DNA of 64,000 nucleotides from CAYSPG01 sp964432885 (GTDB taxonomy: Bacteria > Bacteroidota > Bacteroidia > AKYH767-A > OLB10). A program made the translations under genes and the position numbers. The notes under the pieces were generated by a model. The model worked only from the letters and a program-made list of their open reading frames with translations, had not been told where the DNA came from and did no database searches. Of this stretch, positions 1 to 7,493 are shown piece by piece. Where the stretch lies: positions 1 to 64,000 of the forward strand of contig CAYSPG010000010.1 in the NCBI GenBank assembly GCA_964432885.1, in the 5' to 3' direction. The first letter of the stretch is position 1. Each line of letters opens with the position of its first letter.

Positions 1-54
1 CTGGACGGGGGCGCACCCCACAGGCTTACGCTGGCGACCCGTCAGGTGACATCA
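1..54. repeat. Palindromic repeat, copy 1 of an exact 54-bp direct repeat
   Basis: The first 54 bases recur base for base at 3808-3861. The unit is a large imperfect stem whose ends are CACCTGGACGGG and CCCGTCAGGTG. It belongs to the same family as the palindromes around the RAYT genes. The two copies bracket two and a half T9SS genes in direct orientation. This copy may begin upstream of the window. Confidence 0.85.
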
Positions 55-99
55 GGAGCCTTGCTAATCCATTCGCGAACGCGTTGGGTGAAATAACTT

Positions 100-1224
100 T
101 TACATTTTCACAAACTTTTTTCTTACCCCGCTGTTGCCACTGATTATTTCTACAACATACATTCCTTTGGCAAGATGGCTTATGTTTACAGTGGAGCCGG
201 TGGAGGTAATATCCGAGTTAGGAACTATTGTATGGCCATCCACACTGCAAATTCTGTAGCTGTATGTATGTGCGTTTGGGACGGATATGTGCAAAAAATT
301 ACTGGCGGGATTTGGCGCTAATTTAATATCGTATTCGGCCGCCATGCCATTAATGCCTAGCGGCAGGCCGGGGTTGCAACTGCCAAGGTCAAAGTTTAAA
401 ACATGGAACTGGGGCAGGGTAAGAGTTGTACCCACCGATACGGAGTTGGCCGCAAAAGTTACGGGTATTATTATATTTGGATTAATGGTGTTAAATGGTC
501 CCACGCCAATATAAAGCGTGCCGTTAAGTAAAAAACATCCGTAGGCATTGTAGCAGTTAAAAACCAAAGAGTATTGCTTAATGAGCTGCCCGGTGGGTGA
601 GTAAACATACAACGAATCGCTGGTATTGGTATTGGGCGATGTAATCAGGTAAATGTTACCGGAAGCATCCACCGCCACATCTGCACAGCCTGAATATTTG
701 CTGGTAATAATAACTGTATCCAGCGTAACGCCATCATAGCGCATGATATAACCGGGAAGATTGGTAAGCCAGTAATAGTACAGGTAGTTGCCATACCCCG
801 CTCCGTTATCAAGAGTAATGGGAAACGTACCGCAGTTTACAAACGTTGTACCTCCATTCCAGTACTTGGGAATGCCGCCAGTGTTGGTATAAAATGTGGG
901 CGATATTGACCCTCCGTTAAGATTGTTGCACATGGCAACCGTAGGCCCCGGAAAAGTGGAAAGGCTATTGCCGGTATATGCTATTGTATTGCCCGTAATG
1001 CTGTATTCGCGTATGCCTGAGTTACCGTACAGCAGGCTCCAGAAGGTGTTGGTGCCATTGCAGGCAGCACTGGTAGTATCGGGGCTGTTTATGGCGGCAT
1101 CTTTTACAGGGTTAATTTCATAAGGAATTTTGTTATCCCAAATACCGCTGGATGCATTGTACTGGGCATTTGCTGAATTTAGAATGTATATTAATAAGCC
1201 AGCTATCAGAAATGTTTTGTTCAT
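100..1224 (-). CDS. Secreted T9SS type A sorting-domain protein, propeller-like
   Basis: This 374-residue secreted protein starts with a clear signal peptide (about residues 1-20, ending SANAQ). The body has repeated Tyr/Gly/Asn-rich beta strands and a segment reading VDASGNIYLIT, which resembles blades of an NHL or SMP-30-like propeller. The last 75 residues are the T9SS sorting domain: KLAPNPASNFLHIS, then GMYVVEI and a basic tail KKFVKM. It is therefore predicted to be exported across the outer membrane and anchored or released there. No catalytic motif was recognised. Its 3' end is 45 bp from the palindrome at 1-54. Confidence 0.85.
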   Translation of the reverse strand: MNKTFLIAGLLIYILNSANAQYNASSGIWDNKIPYEINPVKDAAINSPDTTSAACNGTNTFWSLLYGNSGIREYSITGNTIAYTGNSLSTFPGPTVAMCNNLNGGSISPTFYTNTGGIPKYWNGGTTFVNCGTFPITLDNGAGYGNYLYYYWLTNLPGYIMRYDGVTLDTVIITSKYSGCADVAVDASGNIYLITSPNTNTSDSLYVYSPTGQLIKQYSLVFNCYNAYGCFLLNGTLYIGVGPFNTINPNIIIPVTFAANSVSVGTTLTLPQFHVLNFDLGSCNPGLPLGINGMAAEYDIKLAPNPASNFLHISVPNAHTYSYRICSVDGHTIVPNSDITSTGSTVNISHLAKGMYVVEIISGNSGVRKKFVKM

Positions 1225-1442
1225 TATTTTTTTGTTTTATTTTGATAATAGGTAAGCAACAACTGAAACCCTTGGTACGCTAACCGCTTAAATAATATTA
1301 ATGGAAATTACTTTCTGTAAAGAAACAAATGTAAAACCTATGCTTTAGCGGGTTTAAAAAAAAGTTATAAGAAAAACCTGTTAATTAGTGCATACCCGCT
1401 TTGTATTGTTTTACTAAAAGCAAATAATATATGCCTTCCGTA

Positions 1443-1494
1443 GTTTCAGGGTCTTCGCCTCCCGATACCTATCGGGAGGCGAAGACCCTGAAAC
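1443..1494. repeat. Perfect long palindrome (25-bp arms, 2-nt centre)
   Basis: The left arm 1443-1467 begins GTTTCAGGGTCTTCGCC. It is the exact reverse complement of the right arm 1470-1494, with only CC between them. There is no T-run after it, so it is not a standard terminator. It looks like a mobile palindromic (REP/MITE-like) element. Confidence 0.85.
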
Positions 1495-1577
1495 GGATTT
1501 GGTAACGTAATTATCATTCATTTGATAAATGTAGAATTTATTCTTTTATAAATTTAGCACTTAAGTTTTCTTTTCAC

Positions 1578-1610
1578 GCCCCACTAAATCTCCCCGTGGG
1601 GGAGACTTTT
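1578..1610. repeat. C/G-tract palindromic element next to a stop codon
   Basis: AAATCTCCCC and GGGGGAGACTTT form an imperfect hairpin around a GT centre. It ends three bases past the stop codon of the T9SS gene at 1613-3133. It is of the same C-tract/G-tract type as the element inside that gene (1860-1893). It could also help terminate that transcript. Confidence 0.6.
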
Positions 1611-1612
1611 GC

Positions 1613-3133
1613 TTACTGCTTAACCACCTTTGCCGTTAGCTTTTCTTTTTCGGTTTGTAAGTTTACCAAATAAACTCCACTGCGCCACACCGCACAGCTT
1701 ATTTCTTTTGAGAAATAGGATGCCTGTGTTTTTTCTTTGTGTGAGTAAACAGTTTTACCCATTACATCAATAATTTGTAAACAATAGCTGCCACCTTTTA
1801 TTCCCGCTGCATTTACATATACCAATTGCTCATTAGCAGCAAACGTTGCCTGTAGCGTTGGCAACTCCCCCCTTTGGGGGGTGGGGGGGCTGCTTGTTAG
1901 CGTATCACACGCACTCCCCACCAATGCCCCCAACTCATAATTTGGATTATTAGGCAAACTCAAATACGTCCTTTGCCCGCCAAGATAAAAGCTAAACGGA
2001 TTGTAATTGCAGGCAACACCGGGGCTGTCGGGCTGCTCTATCACACTCAGGTTCATATTGTACTGGTTATACATGGTATCGGCATAGGGGTACCAGTTGG
2101 CATACCAATAGGTAATGTATATTTTACCATCGGGGCCTAACTTATGCTGCCCTCCGCTGGCAGGCAGGTAGCCGTTAAATATATACGTTTTGGTGGCGGC
2201 AATGGCCGCAGCGGTGGGTTGGGTTATATCGTACTGCTCAAGGCGCCAGGGGCTGGTGGGAGGATAGGCATTATCTGTGTTGCTTACATATATGTAATTC
2301 TCATTGGGCGAAAAGCTGCAGCCAAAGTAGTATTTTGTGAAGTTTGGAAAAACCTCATTTGATATTGTGCGTGCATTAGACAATGTACCGCTGCATCTGT
2401 CAAAGTCATAAAGTTCGATTAAATCGCCATAACTTACCATCAATAATTTGTTACCGGACGGAGAAAATTTCATTCTTGAAGCAGCCGTTCTGCCTGCGGT
2501 TCCAATAACTTGTGCAACTTTAGAATGAATAGAGTCAGGTGAAATTAAATAAATAAAAAATCTGTACTGAGGATTCATTAGGTTGTTGGCATCATGAGCT
2601 AGCAGCCACCAATCTCTGCCATTGGCATGTTTTACTGCTACGGGGCCATCGGTTACCGAATCGGTACTTAAAATTATGTTTTTACTAACCACCTTACCAA
2701 TACCTCCATTTAAACGCATATCTATTTTTGCGTACCTAATGCCATATACGCCTGTAATACCAATTGAAAACAGGTAAAACGTGCTATCATTCGCAGGGTT
2801 AGGTATAATAGTAAGTTCGTTATACCAGCCCGAACAAAAAACACTGTCACCATTACCCATAAGTTGATTGTTAACTGTAAAAACCTCTCCTAGATTAGGA
2901 TAATACCACGTATTTTCTGAGTTAGCCTGGCTGTAAAAAAGCAAATTGCCATTTGAATCACTAATTGAAGTACTAGACCCACGGGAGCGTCCGCTACTGG
3001 ATATAGCAACAGGATTATTTATAGTACTAAAGTCAATTCCTGCACTATCCCCAAAGCACCATATTAAATCGGCATGTTGAGCATTCATACACGATAACCA
3101 GGTAGCTAAAAGGCAAGTAAGAATTGCCCTCAT
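1613..3133 (-). CDS. Secreted T9SS beta-propeller protein with an in-frame palindromic insert
   Basis: This 506-residue protein has a signal peptide (residues 1-18, ending MNAQ). A beta-propeller-like body follows, with ISDSNGNLLFYS, FSPSGNKLLMVS, FSPNENYIYVS and GPDGKIYITYW blades. The same plan is seen in the protein at 43458-44855 (ISDANGNLLFYT and related motifs), so the two are paralogs. The C-terminus ends in a T9SS domain (GSYCLQIIDVMGKTVYS, GVYLVNLQ, KVVKQ). The PNPA motif is not clear, and a Pro-rich linker, PPTPQRGELPT, sits just before the sorting domain. That linker is encoded by a C/G-tract palindrome at 1860-1893. The start codon overlaps the stop of the upstream fragment (ATGA), so the two were probably co-translated. 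Confidence 0.85.
   Translation of the reverse strand: MRAILTCLLATWLSCMNAQHADLIWCFGDSAGIDFSTINNPVAISSSGRSRGSSTSISDSNGNLLFYSQANSENTWYYPNLGEVFTVNNQLMGNGDSVFCSGWYNELTIIPNPANDSTFYLFSIGITGVYGIRYAKIDMRLNGGIGKVVSKNIILSTDSVTDGPVAVKHANGRDWWLLAHDANNLMNPQYRFFIYLISPDSIHSKVAQVIGTAGRTAASRMKFSPSGNKLLMVSYGDLIELYDFDRCSGTLSNARTISNEVFPNFTKYYFGCSFSPNENYIYVSNTDNAYPPTSPWRLEQYDITQPTAAAIAATKTYIFNGYLPASGGQHKLGPDGKIYITYWYANWYPYADTMYNQYNMNLSVIEQPDSPGVACNYNPFSFYLGGQRTYLSLPNNPNYELGALVGSACDTLTSSPPTPQRGELPTLQATFAANEQLVYVNAAGIKGGSYCLQIIDVMGKTVYSHKEKTQASYFSKEISCAVWRSGVYLVNLQTEKEKLTAKVVKQ
1860..1893. repeat. C/G-tract palindromic element inside a coding sequence
   Basis: An ACTCCCCCC/GGGGGGTG hairpin followed by a second G-tract lies in frame within the T9SS gene. 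It encodes SSPPTPQRGELP. It sits in the linker between the propeller and the sorting domain, where a short insertion would be tolerated. Confidence 0.7.
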
Positions 3134-3606
3134 TTTATTATTGCTAACTTATGATTGGTTAAGTTACTTCCTCCTAATCTAATAATTAGACTATATATAC
3201 CCTGCTTAAATTGACTAACATCTAAACTTTGGCTTGTGTAATTATTATCCAAATTTTCAATCAGCATTTGTTTGCCAAGCGCATCGTAAATAAGTACTAC
3301 CGCTTTTTCATCTTCAAACAACCCATATTCAATATTTACATGCGTGCTTGCCGGGTTAGGTTTAATTTTAAATTCGTTGCTCCTGATAGATGACATTAAA
3401 TAGGATGGATTTACCTGCCTCAGGTTTTGCTGCTGCGAGTGTACTTCTTTAAACAAAATAGCTCTGGCATCGTACGTAGCATCGCCTCCCTGTATGGGTT
3501 GCAAATCGGCAGTGCTGTTAAGCCATGTGCTGTCGGTTTCGGTTATGGTTTTCACCTGACCGGTCGCGCAGCCCCCGTCCAGGTGAAAATACGGAGACGG
3601 AATCAT
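3130..3606 (-). pseudogene. 5'-truncated T9SS protein (C-terminal 158 residues)
   Basis: The reading frame has no signal peptide. Its first residues (FHLDGGCATGQVK) are translated from the palindrome at 3549-3590. After that it reads as the end of a secreted protein: a spacer, then a good T9SS domain (FKIKPNPASTHVNIEYG, LIYDALGKQMLI, GIYSLIIRL, HKLAIIK). I infer that a palindromic element inserted and the 5' part was lost. Its TGA stop overlaps the ATG of the next gene, which suggests a former operon with the propeller gene. It is probably not expressed as a secreted product now. Confidence 0.75.
3549..3590. repeat. RAYT-type palindrome, 5' flank of the decayed RAYT
   Basis: TTTTCACCTGAC and GTCCAGGTGAAAA form an imperfect hairpin over a GC-rich loop. 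It lies 55 bp upstream of the RAYT remnant start, nearly the same distance as at the intact copy (57 bp), so it appears to be the element's own 5' terminal palindrome. Confidence 0.75.
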
Positions 3607-3645
3607 GAAGGTAAAAGTATTATTTTTCGGTTTTCAAAAAAAGAG

Positions 3646-3750
3646 ATGGCTGAAAATTTAATACCACTTGAACCGGATAAATTTTATCAAATTTATAATC
3701 ATGCCATAGGTAAAGAAAATTTTTTCGAAAGCGATAGTGATTACAAATGA
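3646..3750 (+). pseudogene. Remnant of a RAYT (REP-associated tyrosine transposase), N-terminus only
   Basis: The 34 residues from ATG at 3646 read MAENLIPLEPDKFYQIYNHA and then an FFESDSDY segment. They align without gaps to residues 1-34 of the intact RAYT at 8738-9367, but with about ten differences, so this is an older or different lineage. The HUH motif and the catalytic tyrosine are gone. The frame stops directly at the 3' palindrome, which implies an internal deletion of roughly 520 bp. Confidence 0.8.
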
Positions 3751-3751
3751 A

Positions 3752-3861
3752 TTCACCTGTCAGGTCTTTGGCGATGTAAGCGATAGGCTTTACGTTAAAC
3801 TAATCACCTGGACGGGGGCGCACCCCACAGGCTTACGCTGGCGACCCGTCAGGTGACATCA
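3752..3861. repeat. Compound palindromic repeat including copy 2 of the 54-bp repeat
   Basis: It starts with TTCACCTGTCAGGTC and ends with a hairpin bounded by TCACCTGGACGGG and CCCGTCAGGTGA. Positions 3808-3861 are identical to 1-54. It directly follows the RAYT remnant, so it represents the element's 3' flank. It ends eight bases before the 3' end of the next T9SS gene. Confidence 0.8.
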
Positions 3862-3869
3862 TTTTTTTA

Positions 3870-4844
3870 TTATTTAATTACAACTAATTTATGTCTGTCA
3901 ATTATTTTTTCCTTTTCAAAAGTTTCAAGTATATATATACCCGGCAAAAGTTTTTGTAAGTCAATTACTCTCTTATTTTCTCCTCCAGATAATTTGAAAT
4001 TTAATAATTGAATACCCTGCATAGAAAACATTTTCACTTCACCTGTTTTGTTTTTATTCAATGTAGCCCTATAAGATGTATATTCCTTGGCAGGGTTAGG
4101 TGTTAAACTTACATTATATTTTTCGTTATCTATTTCATGTATTCCTGTGGTGCAGTCAACTACACTTACATCATCTATAAAATAACAAGCACCCGGTAAG
4201 CCATTAATTAATGAATCAAGAGTTGTATTGCTATTGTCCTTAAAATTTCCGATTGTAATATATTTTTCGCCACCTGATGCATTATATATTCCTGATATTA
4301 GTATCCAATTTAAGGTGTCGTATATCACGTTGCCAGATACATTTTCAATTTGAGGAGTAACTGTATTTAATGTTGTAAGGCTCGGATAATTTGTTAAACT
4401 GTCAACTGATAAATATGCTCCAATTGCATCGGTGTAATACTTACAGCTATCTGCTGCGGATATAAAAAAACTAACACTATATTGATGGCCCGCAACAAGC
4501 GTATCTGAAAATACTCCTTCTATATATTCTCTATAATTTAAGGGGCCTGTGCCGGGTGGGATATATGTAGAAAAACTTGCATAAGCTACTCCGCTTCTTG
4601 CATATTGATAACCTACATAACTTTGCGGAGCCATTGGTGCATTGATATTGCAATTCGCAAATAATTCACTGTAATAATCGGGACTGCCGTTTGTTGGCCA
4701 AAACCATACGGCAAACTCCATTGCAGGAGGCCCGGGATTAATGGCACAGGGAATAGTATCCTCAAAAGAGGGATTTAATACCAAATTTTGCGCCTGTAAT
4801 TTAAGTGCTCCTAAAAGGTAAATAAGCAAGAAAAATTCTTTCAT
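3870..4844 (-). CDS. Secreted T9SS protein, LVLNPSFEDT paralog 1
   Basis: I place the start at 4844 (324 residues). The 23 codons further upstream in this frame run through the terminator hairpin of the preceding gene, and from 4844 the protein begins with a normal signal peptide (MKEFFLLIYLLGALKLQAQ). The mature part starts NLVLNPSFEDTIPC, resembling a carbohydrate-binding-like jelly roll. It carries the phrases YIEGVFSDTL, GEKYITIGNF and YFIDDVSVVDC, shared with the genes at 4897 and 7494. The C-terminus is a T9SS domain (VSLTPNPAKEYTSY, GIYILETF, HKLVVIK). The natural ligand is unknown. The set looks like a tandem duplication. Confidence 0.85.
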   Translation of the reverse strand: MKEFFLLIYLLGALKLQAQNLVLNPSFEDTIPCAINPGPPAMEFAVWFWPTNGSPDYYSELFANCNINAPMAPQSYVGYQYARSGVAYASFSTYIPPGTGPLNYREYIEGVFSDTLVAGHQYSVSFFISAADSCKYYTDAIGAYLSVDSLTNYPSLTTLNTVTPQIENVSGNVIYDTLNWILISGIYNASGGEKYITIGNFKDNSNTTLDSLINGLPGACYFIDDVSVVDCTTGIHEIDNEKYNVSLTPNPAKEYTSYRATLNKNKTGEVKMFSMQGIQLLNFKLSGGENKRVIDLQKLLPGIYILETFEKEKIIDRHKLVVIK

Positions 4845-4862
4845 TTGAGAGTAAAGATACCA

Positions 4863-4894
4863 AAAAAAGGAGTTAGATGCCCAACTCCTTTTTT
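4863..4894 (-). terminator. Rho-independent terminator
   Basis: AAAAAAGGAGTT and AACTCCTTTTTT are perfect 12-bp arms, located just downstream of the stop of the gene at 4897-5865 on the minus strand. Confidence 0.85.
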
Positions 4895-4896
4895 GC

Positions 4897-5865
4897 TTAT
4901 TTAATAACAACAAGTTTTCGCCTATCGATTATCTTATTGTTTATTTCTGTTTGTACTACGTAAATACCGGGTGAATAACCACTGGTATTTATTACGGATT
5001 GGTTAGGGTTATCCAAAATATTAAAACTATGTAACCGTGTACCATACTGCGAGATAATTTTAACATACGCTGTTTCTCCTGCGCTGAGGTTTATGCTATA
5101 AACAGTTTGGGATTCTGAAGGGTTAGGAAATAATTGAATACTGTATTTAGCCTCCTCTATATCGTTTATGCCTACTGTACAGTCAATTACTGAAACATCG
5201 TCAATATAATAATAAGAGCCAAGTGTATTACTATTAGGTGCCTGATTATTCGAATCAAGGGTAATGTTTAAGTCATCTGTAAAATTGCCTATAGTAAGAT
5301 ATTTTTCTCCTCCCTGTGCAACGTATGCTCCACTTACAAGGGTCCAGTTTAAAGTGTCGTACAATATTCCATTGTTATTTACTATTTGGGGGATAAAAGG
5401 TAAATAATATAAAGAAGTACTATCAACAACACTATCTACCGAAAAATAAAGTCCTATATCATCGGTATAATATCGTCCACTATCGGCTTTAACAGCATAA
5501 AAGCTTACACAGTACAAATGTCCTTGTTTTAAAGTGTCAATTAATACCCCTTCGATATATTCCCTAAAATGAGGAAAAGTGACGTTCGGTGCACCAAAAA
5601 GTGCAAGTCCGCAATATGCAATGCCTGTAGCAGGATTTTGGTATCCATACCAATTTGACGGAACAGGGTAAGCAAAGCAATCGTTTAGTAAACTAAAATA
5701 ATCAACACTACCCTTAACCATAACCCATCCAACGGGAATCATTTGAGGCGGGGCATTAAACTGGCCGCATGGTATAGTATCCTCAAATGAAGCATTTAGT
5801 ACCAAATTTTGCGCTTTAATATTTGATGAGAATAAAAAAATTAATATCAGTATTTTTATTTTCAT
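4897..5865 (-). CDS. Secreted T9SS protein, LVLNPSFEDT paralog 2
   Basis: This 322-residue protein has a signal peptide (MKIKILILIFLFSSNIKAQ) and the same mature start as its neighbours, NLVLNASFEDTIPC. Shared signatures are REYIEGVLIDTL, GEKYLTIGNF and YYIDDVSVIDC. The T9SS domain reads IQLFPNPSESQTVYS, GIYVVQTE and RKLVVIK. It belongs to the three-copy family at 3870, 4897 and 7494. The paralogs have diverged considerably, so the duplication is not recent. It has its own terminator at 4863-4894. Confidence 0.85.
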   Translation of the reverse strand: MKIKILILIFLFSSNIKAQNLVLNASFEDTIPCGQFNAPPQMIPVGWVMVKGSVDYFSLLNDCFAYPVPSNWYGYQNPATGIAYCGLALFGAPNVTFPHFREYIEGVLIDTLKQGHLYCVSFYAVKADSGRYYTDDIGLYFSVDSVVDSTSLYYLPFIPQIVNNNGILYDTLNWTLVSGAYVAQGGEKYLTIGNFTDDLNITLDSNNQAPNSNTLGSYYYIDDVSVIDCTVGINDIEEAKYSIQLFPNPSESQTVYSINLSAGETAYVKIISQYGTRLHSFNILDNPNQSVINTSGYSPGIYVVQTEINNKIIDRRKLVVIK

Positions 5866-5878
5866 TTTAACTTATTGT

Positions 5879-5915
5879 AAAACGGAGTTGTTTGTTAAAT
5901 AAACAACTCCGTTTT
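5879..5915 (-). terminator. Rho-independent terminator
   Basis: AAAACGGAGTTGTTT and AAACAACTCCGTTTT are perfect 15-bp arms around a 7-nt loop, seven bases past the stop of the minus-strand gene at 5923-7428. Confidence 0.9.
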
Positions 5916-5922
5916 ATTATTC

Positions 5923-7428
5923 TTACTTTACTATTATCAGTTTTTTAACATCTGTAATGTCATTATTAGTTTTAGTTACAACAAAATAAACACCAGCTTC
6001 AAGATTTTTAAAACTAATACTGTTTTGTTTTTCTGAATCTGATAAGTTATATGAAAACAACGTAACCCCAAAGCTGGTAAATACATTTACCGATGCAGTT
6101 TCACTTTTGCCAAGATATATCGTATAAGTTGTTTCATCCTTTGCGGGATTAGGTCTGATGAGAACTAAATAATTAATATTTTCTTCTTTCTTTGTTTTGT
6201 CGAAATTTTCCTGTGTCCAACGGGTGCCCTCTTCATCAAAAACAATTTCGCCAACGGTATCAAGTATTGCATAGGCCATAAACACTGCAGTACCTCCGTA
6301 CTTTGGATTGGATGAAGCAATACCGTAAAGGGCTGTTTTTTGGTCATCACTTAAATCGTAATTGCCTTCGGCCCATGTTGCTAAGTAAATTGCATTGGCT
6401 GTAATTTCGTTTGCTTCGGCTTCATTTCCGGCACTTATGCTGTTGTTAATTTCTAAAGCAAAGCTGTTGTTAATACCAATACTGTCTGCAACTGTTTTCA
6501 ACAAACCAATGTTTGCAGCCGATGTGCTGTCAACCCAGTTTTGCAACAATGTATCTTCTCTTGTTCCTTGCATCATTAAGGTATCATTTGACAATAACAA
6601 CAAATATACTTCTTTTTTTGCCCAGTATTTTTCTTCCTCAGTGAGGCTATCGCCATAGTTTTGTTCATACACAAGGTCGAGCAATCTAGTTTGTGACGGG
6701 AAAGGTGCAAATGGAGGACAAGCGGTATTTGCTGATAATGCTTGAGCAAAAGTAACTCCACTGGATGTCATTTGAAAATTAAAGAGGGGAGGAGAAGAAG
6801 GGTTTGGCACAAACCAGTTTGAAGGAACTATGGAAGTATAACCAAAAATACAATTTGGTGAGCCTGTAATAGGAATCCAGATATTATTTTGGTCTGTGCT
6901 TCCAACTTGCACTTGGTTTCCTATGTTACATCCTATAAGAATTCTTACATCCGTCCAGTTGTGGTTAAGGGTATTACACTGTATGGTTTGATTTGAATTT
7001 GAACCCGAAAAAATAACTCCGGTTCCTAAGTTCTGTATTGAATTGCCAATAATATTATTTGGTGTTGTCCCGGTTGAGCTTTCAACCGAAACGCCAAAAA
7101 CAAGATTGTTATAAGCAGAGGTAGGTACATTTGGACGGGAAATTGTGTTTTGTTCAACCGTGGTATTTGCGCTATTTTGCACCCTCACCCCAAACACTTG
7201 ATTGGCCGGTGGAGTAGTTAAATTAATAAAGACTGTATTCGGGTCAGTACCCGAATTGGCGCCTCCAATAACAGCGTTGTCATAACGGTTAAGAAAAATG
7301 CCGTTGCCTGAGAGGTTAGCTATGTTGTTAAGAGTAACGGCAGTAGCATTTGGTTGGCTTTGAAATGCGAGAGCGGAGTTTTCGAGCCTGATGCCTGAAT
7401 AATTAGTGTTGCCGGTTGCAGTGTACAC
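5923..7428 (-). CDS. 5'-truncated T9SS protein with a right-handed beta-helix N-terminus
   Basis: The 501-codon frame opens only at a GTG at 7428, has no signal peptide, and begins four bases from a perfect palindrome (7432-7460). The N-terminal 200 residues have parallel beta-helix character (SGIRLENSALAFQ, GVRVQNSANTTVEQNTI, GVSVESSTGTTPNNIIGNSI). A helical region follows (about 255-400), then a T9SS domain (VLIRPNPAKDETTY, GVYFVVTK, KKLIIVK). Most likely the 5' part, including the export signal, was lost when the palindromic element arrived. A related fragment occurs at 9474-9659 on the other strand. It may be an expressed remnant or a pseudogene. Confidence 0.75.
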   Translation of the reverse strand: MYTATGNTNYSGIRLENSALAFQSQPNATAVTLNNIANLSGNGIFLNRYDNAVIGGANSGTDPNTVFINLTTPPANQVFGVRVQNSANTTVEQNTISRPNVPTSAYNNLVFGVSVESSTGTTPNNIIGNSIQNLGTGVIFSGSNSNQTIQCNTLNHNWTDVRILIGCNIGNQVQVGSTDQNNIWIPITGSPNCIFGYTSIVPSNWFVPNPSSPPLFNFQMTSSGVTFAQALSANTACPPFAPFPSQTRLLDLVYEQNYGDSLTEEEKYWAKKEVYLLLLSNDTLMMQGTREDTLLQNWVDSTSAANIGLLKTVADSIGINNSFALEINNSISAGNEAEANEITANAIYLATWAEGNYDLSDDQKTALYGIASSNPKYGGTAVFMAYAILDTVGEIVFDEEGTRWTQENFDKTKKEENINYLVLIRPNPAKDETTYTIYLGKSETASVNVFTSFGVTLFSYNLSDSEKQNSISFKNLEAGVYFVVTKTNNDITDVKKLIIVK

Positions 7429-7431
7429 AAG

Positions 7432-7460
7432 CCCCTAAAGGGTTTTGAACCCTTTAGGGG
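7432..7460. repeat. Short perfect palindrome CCCCTAAAGGG / CCCTTTAGGGG
   Basis: Perfect 11-bp arms surround TTTTGAA. The element sits exactly at the point where the beta-helix T9SS gene loses its 5' end, and 33 bp from the stop of the next gene. It could act as a terminator for the gene at 7494, but it lacks a T-run on that strand. Confidence 0.8.
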
Positions 7461-7493
7461 TTTAATTTCAGTATTTTTTGAGTGAGGCACGAT

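Larger units (their letters stand above)
1225..1612. other. Intergenic region with two palindromic elements
   Basis: These 388 bases separate two genes that both read on the minus strand. No coding sequence is supported. The region holds the leader of the downstream gene, a perfect 25-bp-arm palindrome at 1443-1494 and a C/G-tract palindrome at 1578-1610. Confidence 0.7.

Noticed and set aside
1578..1610. Standard rho-independent terminator
   Set aside because: The stem is a C/G-tract like the one inside the coding sequence and the following T-run on the minus strand is weak, so a palindromic repeat is the better primary call.
4845..4913. Upstream ATG extending the T9SS gene at 3870
   Set aside because: The extra 23 codons read through the perfect terminator hairpin of the preceding gene, and the shorter form begins with a normal signal peptide.
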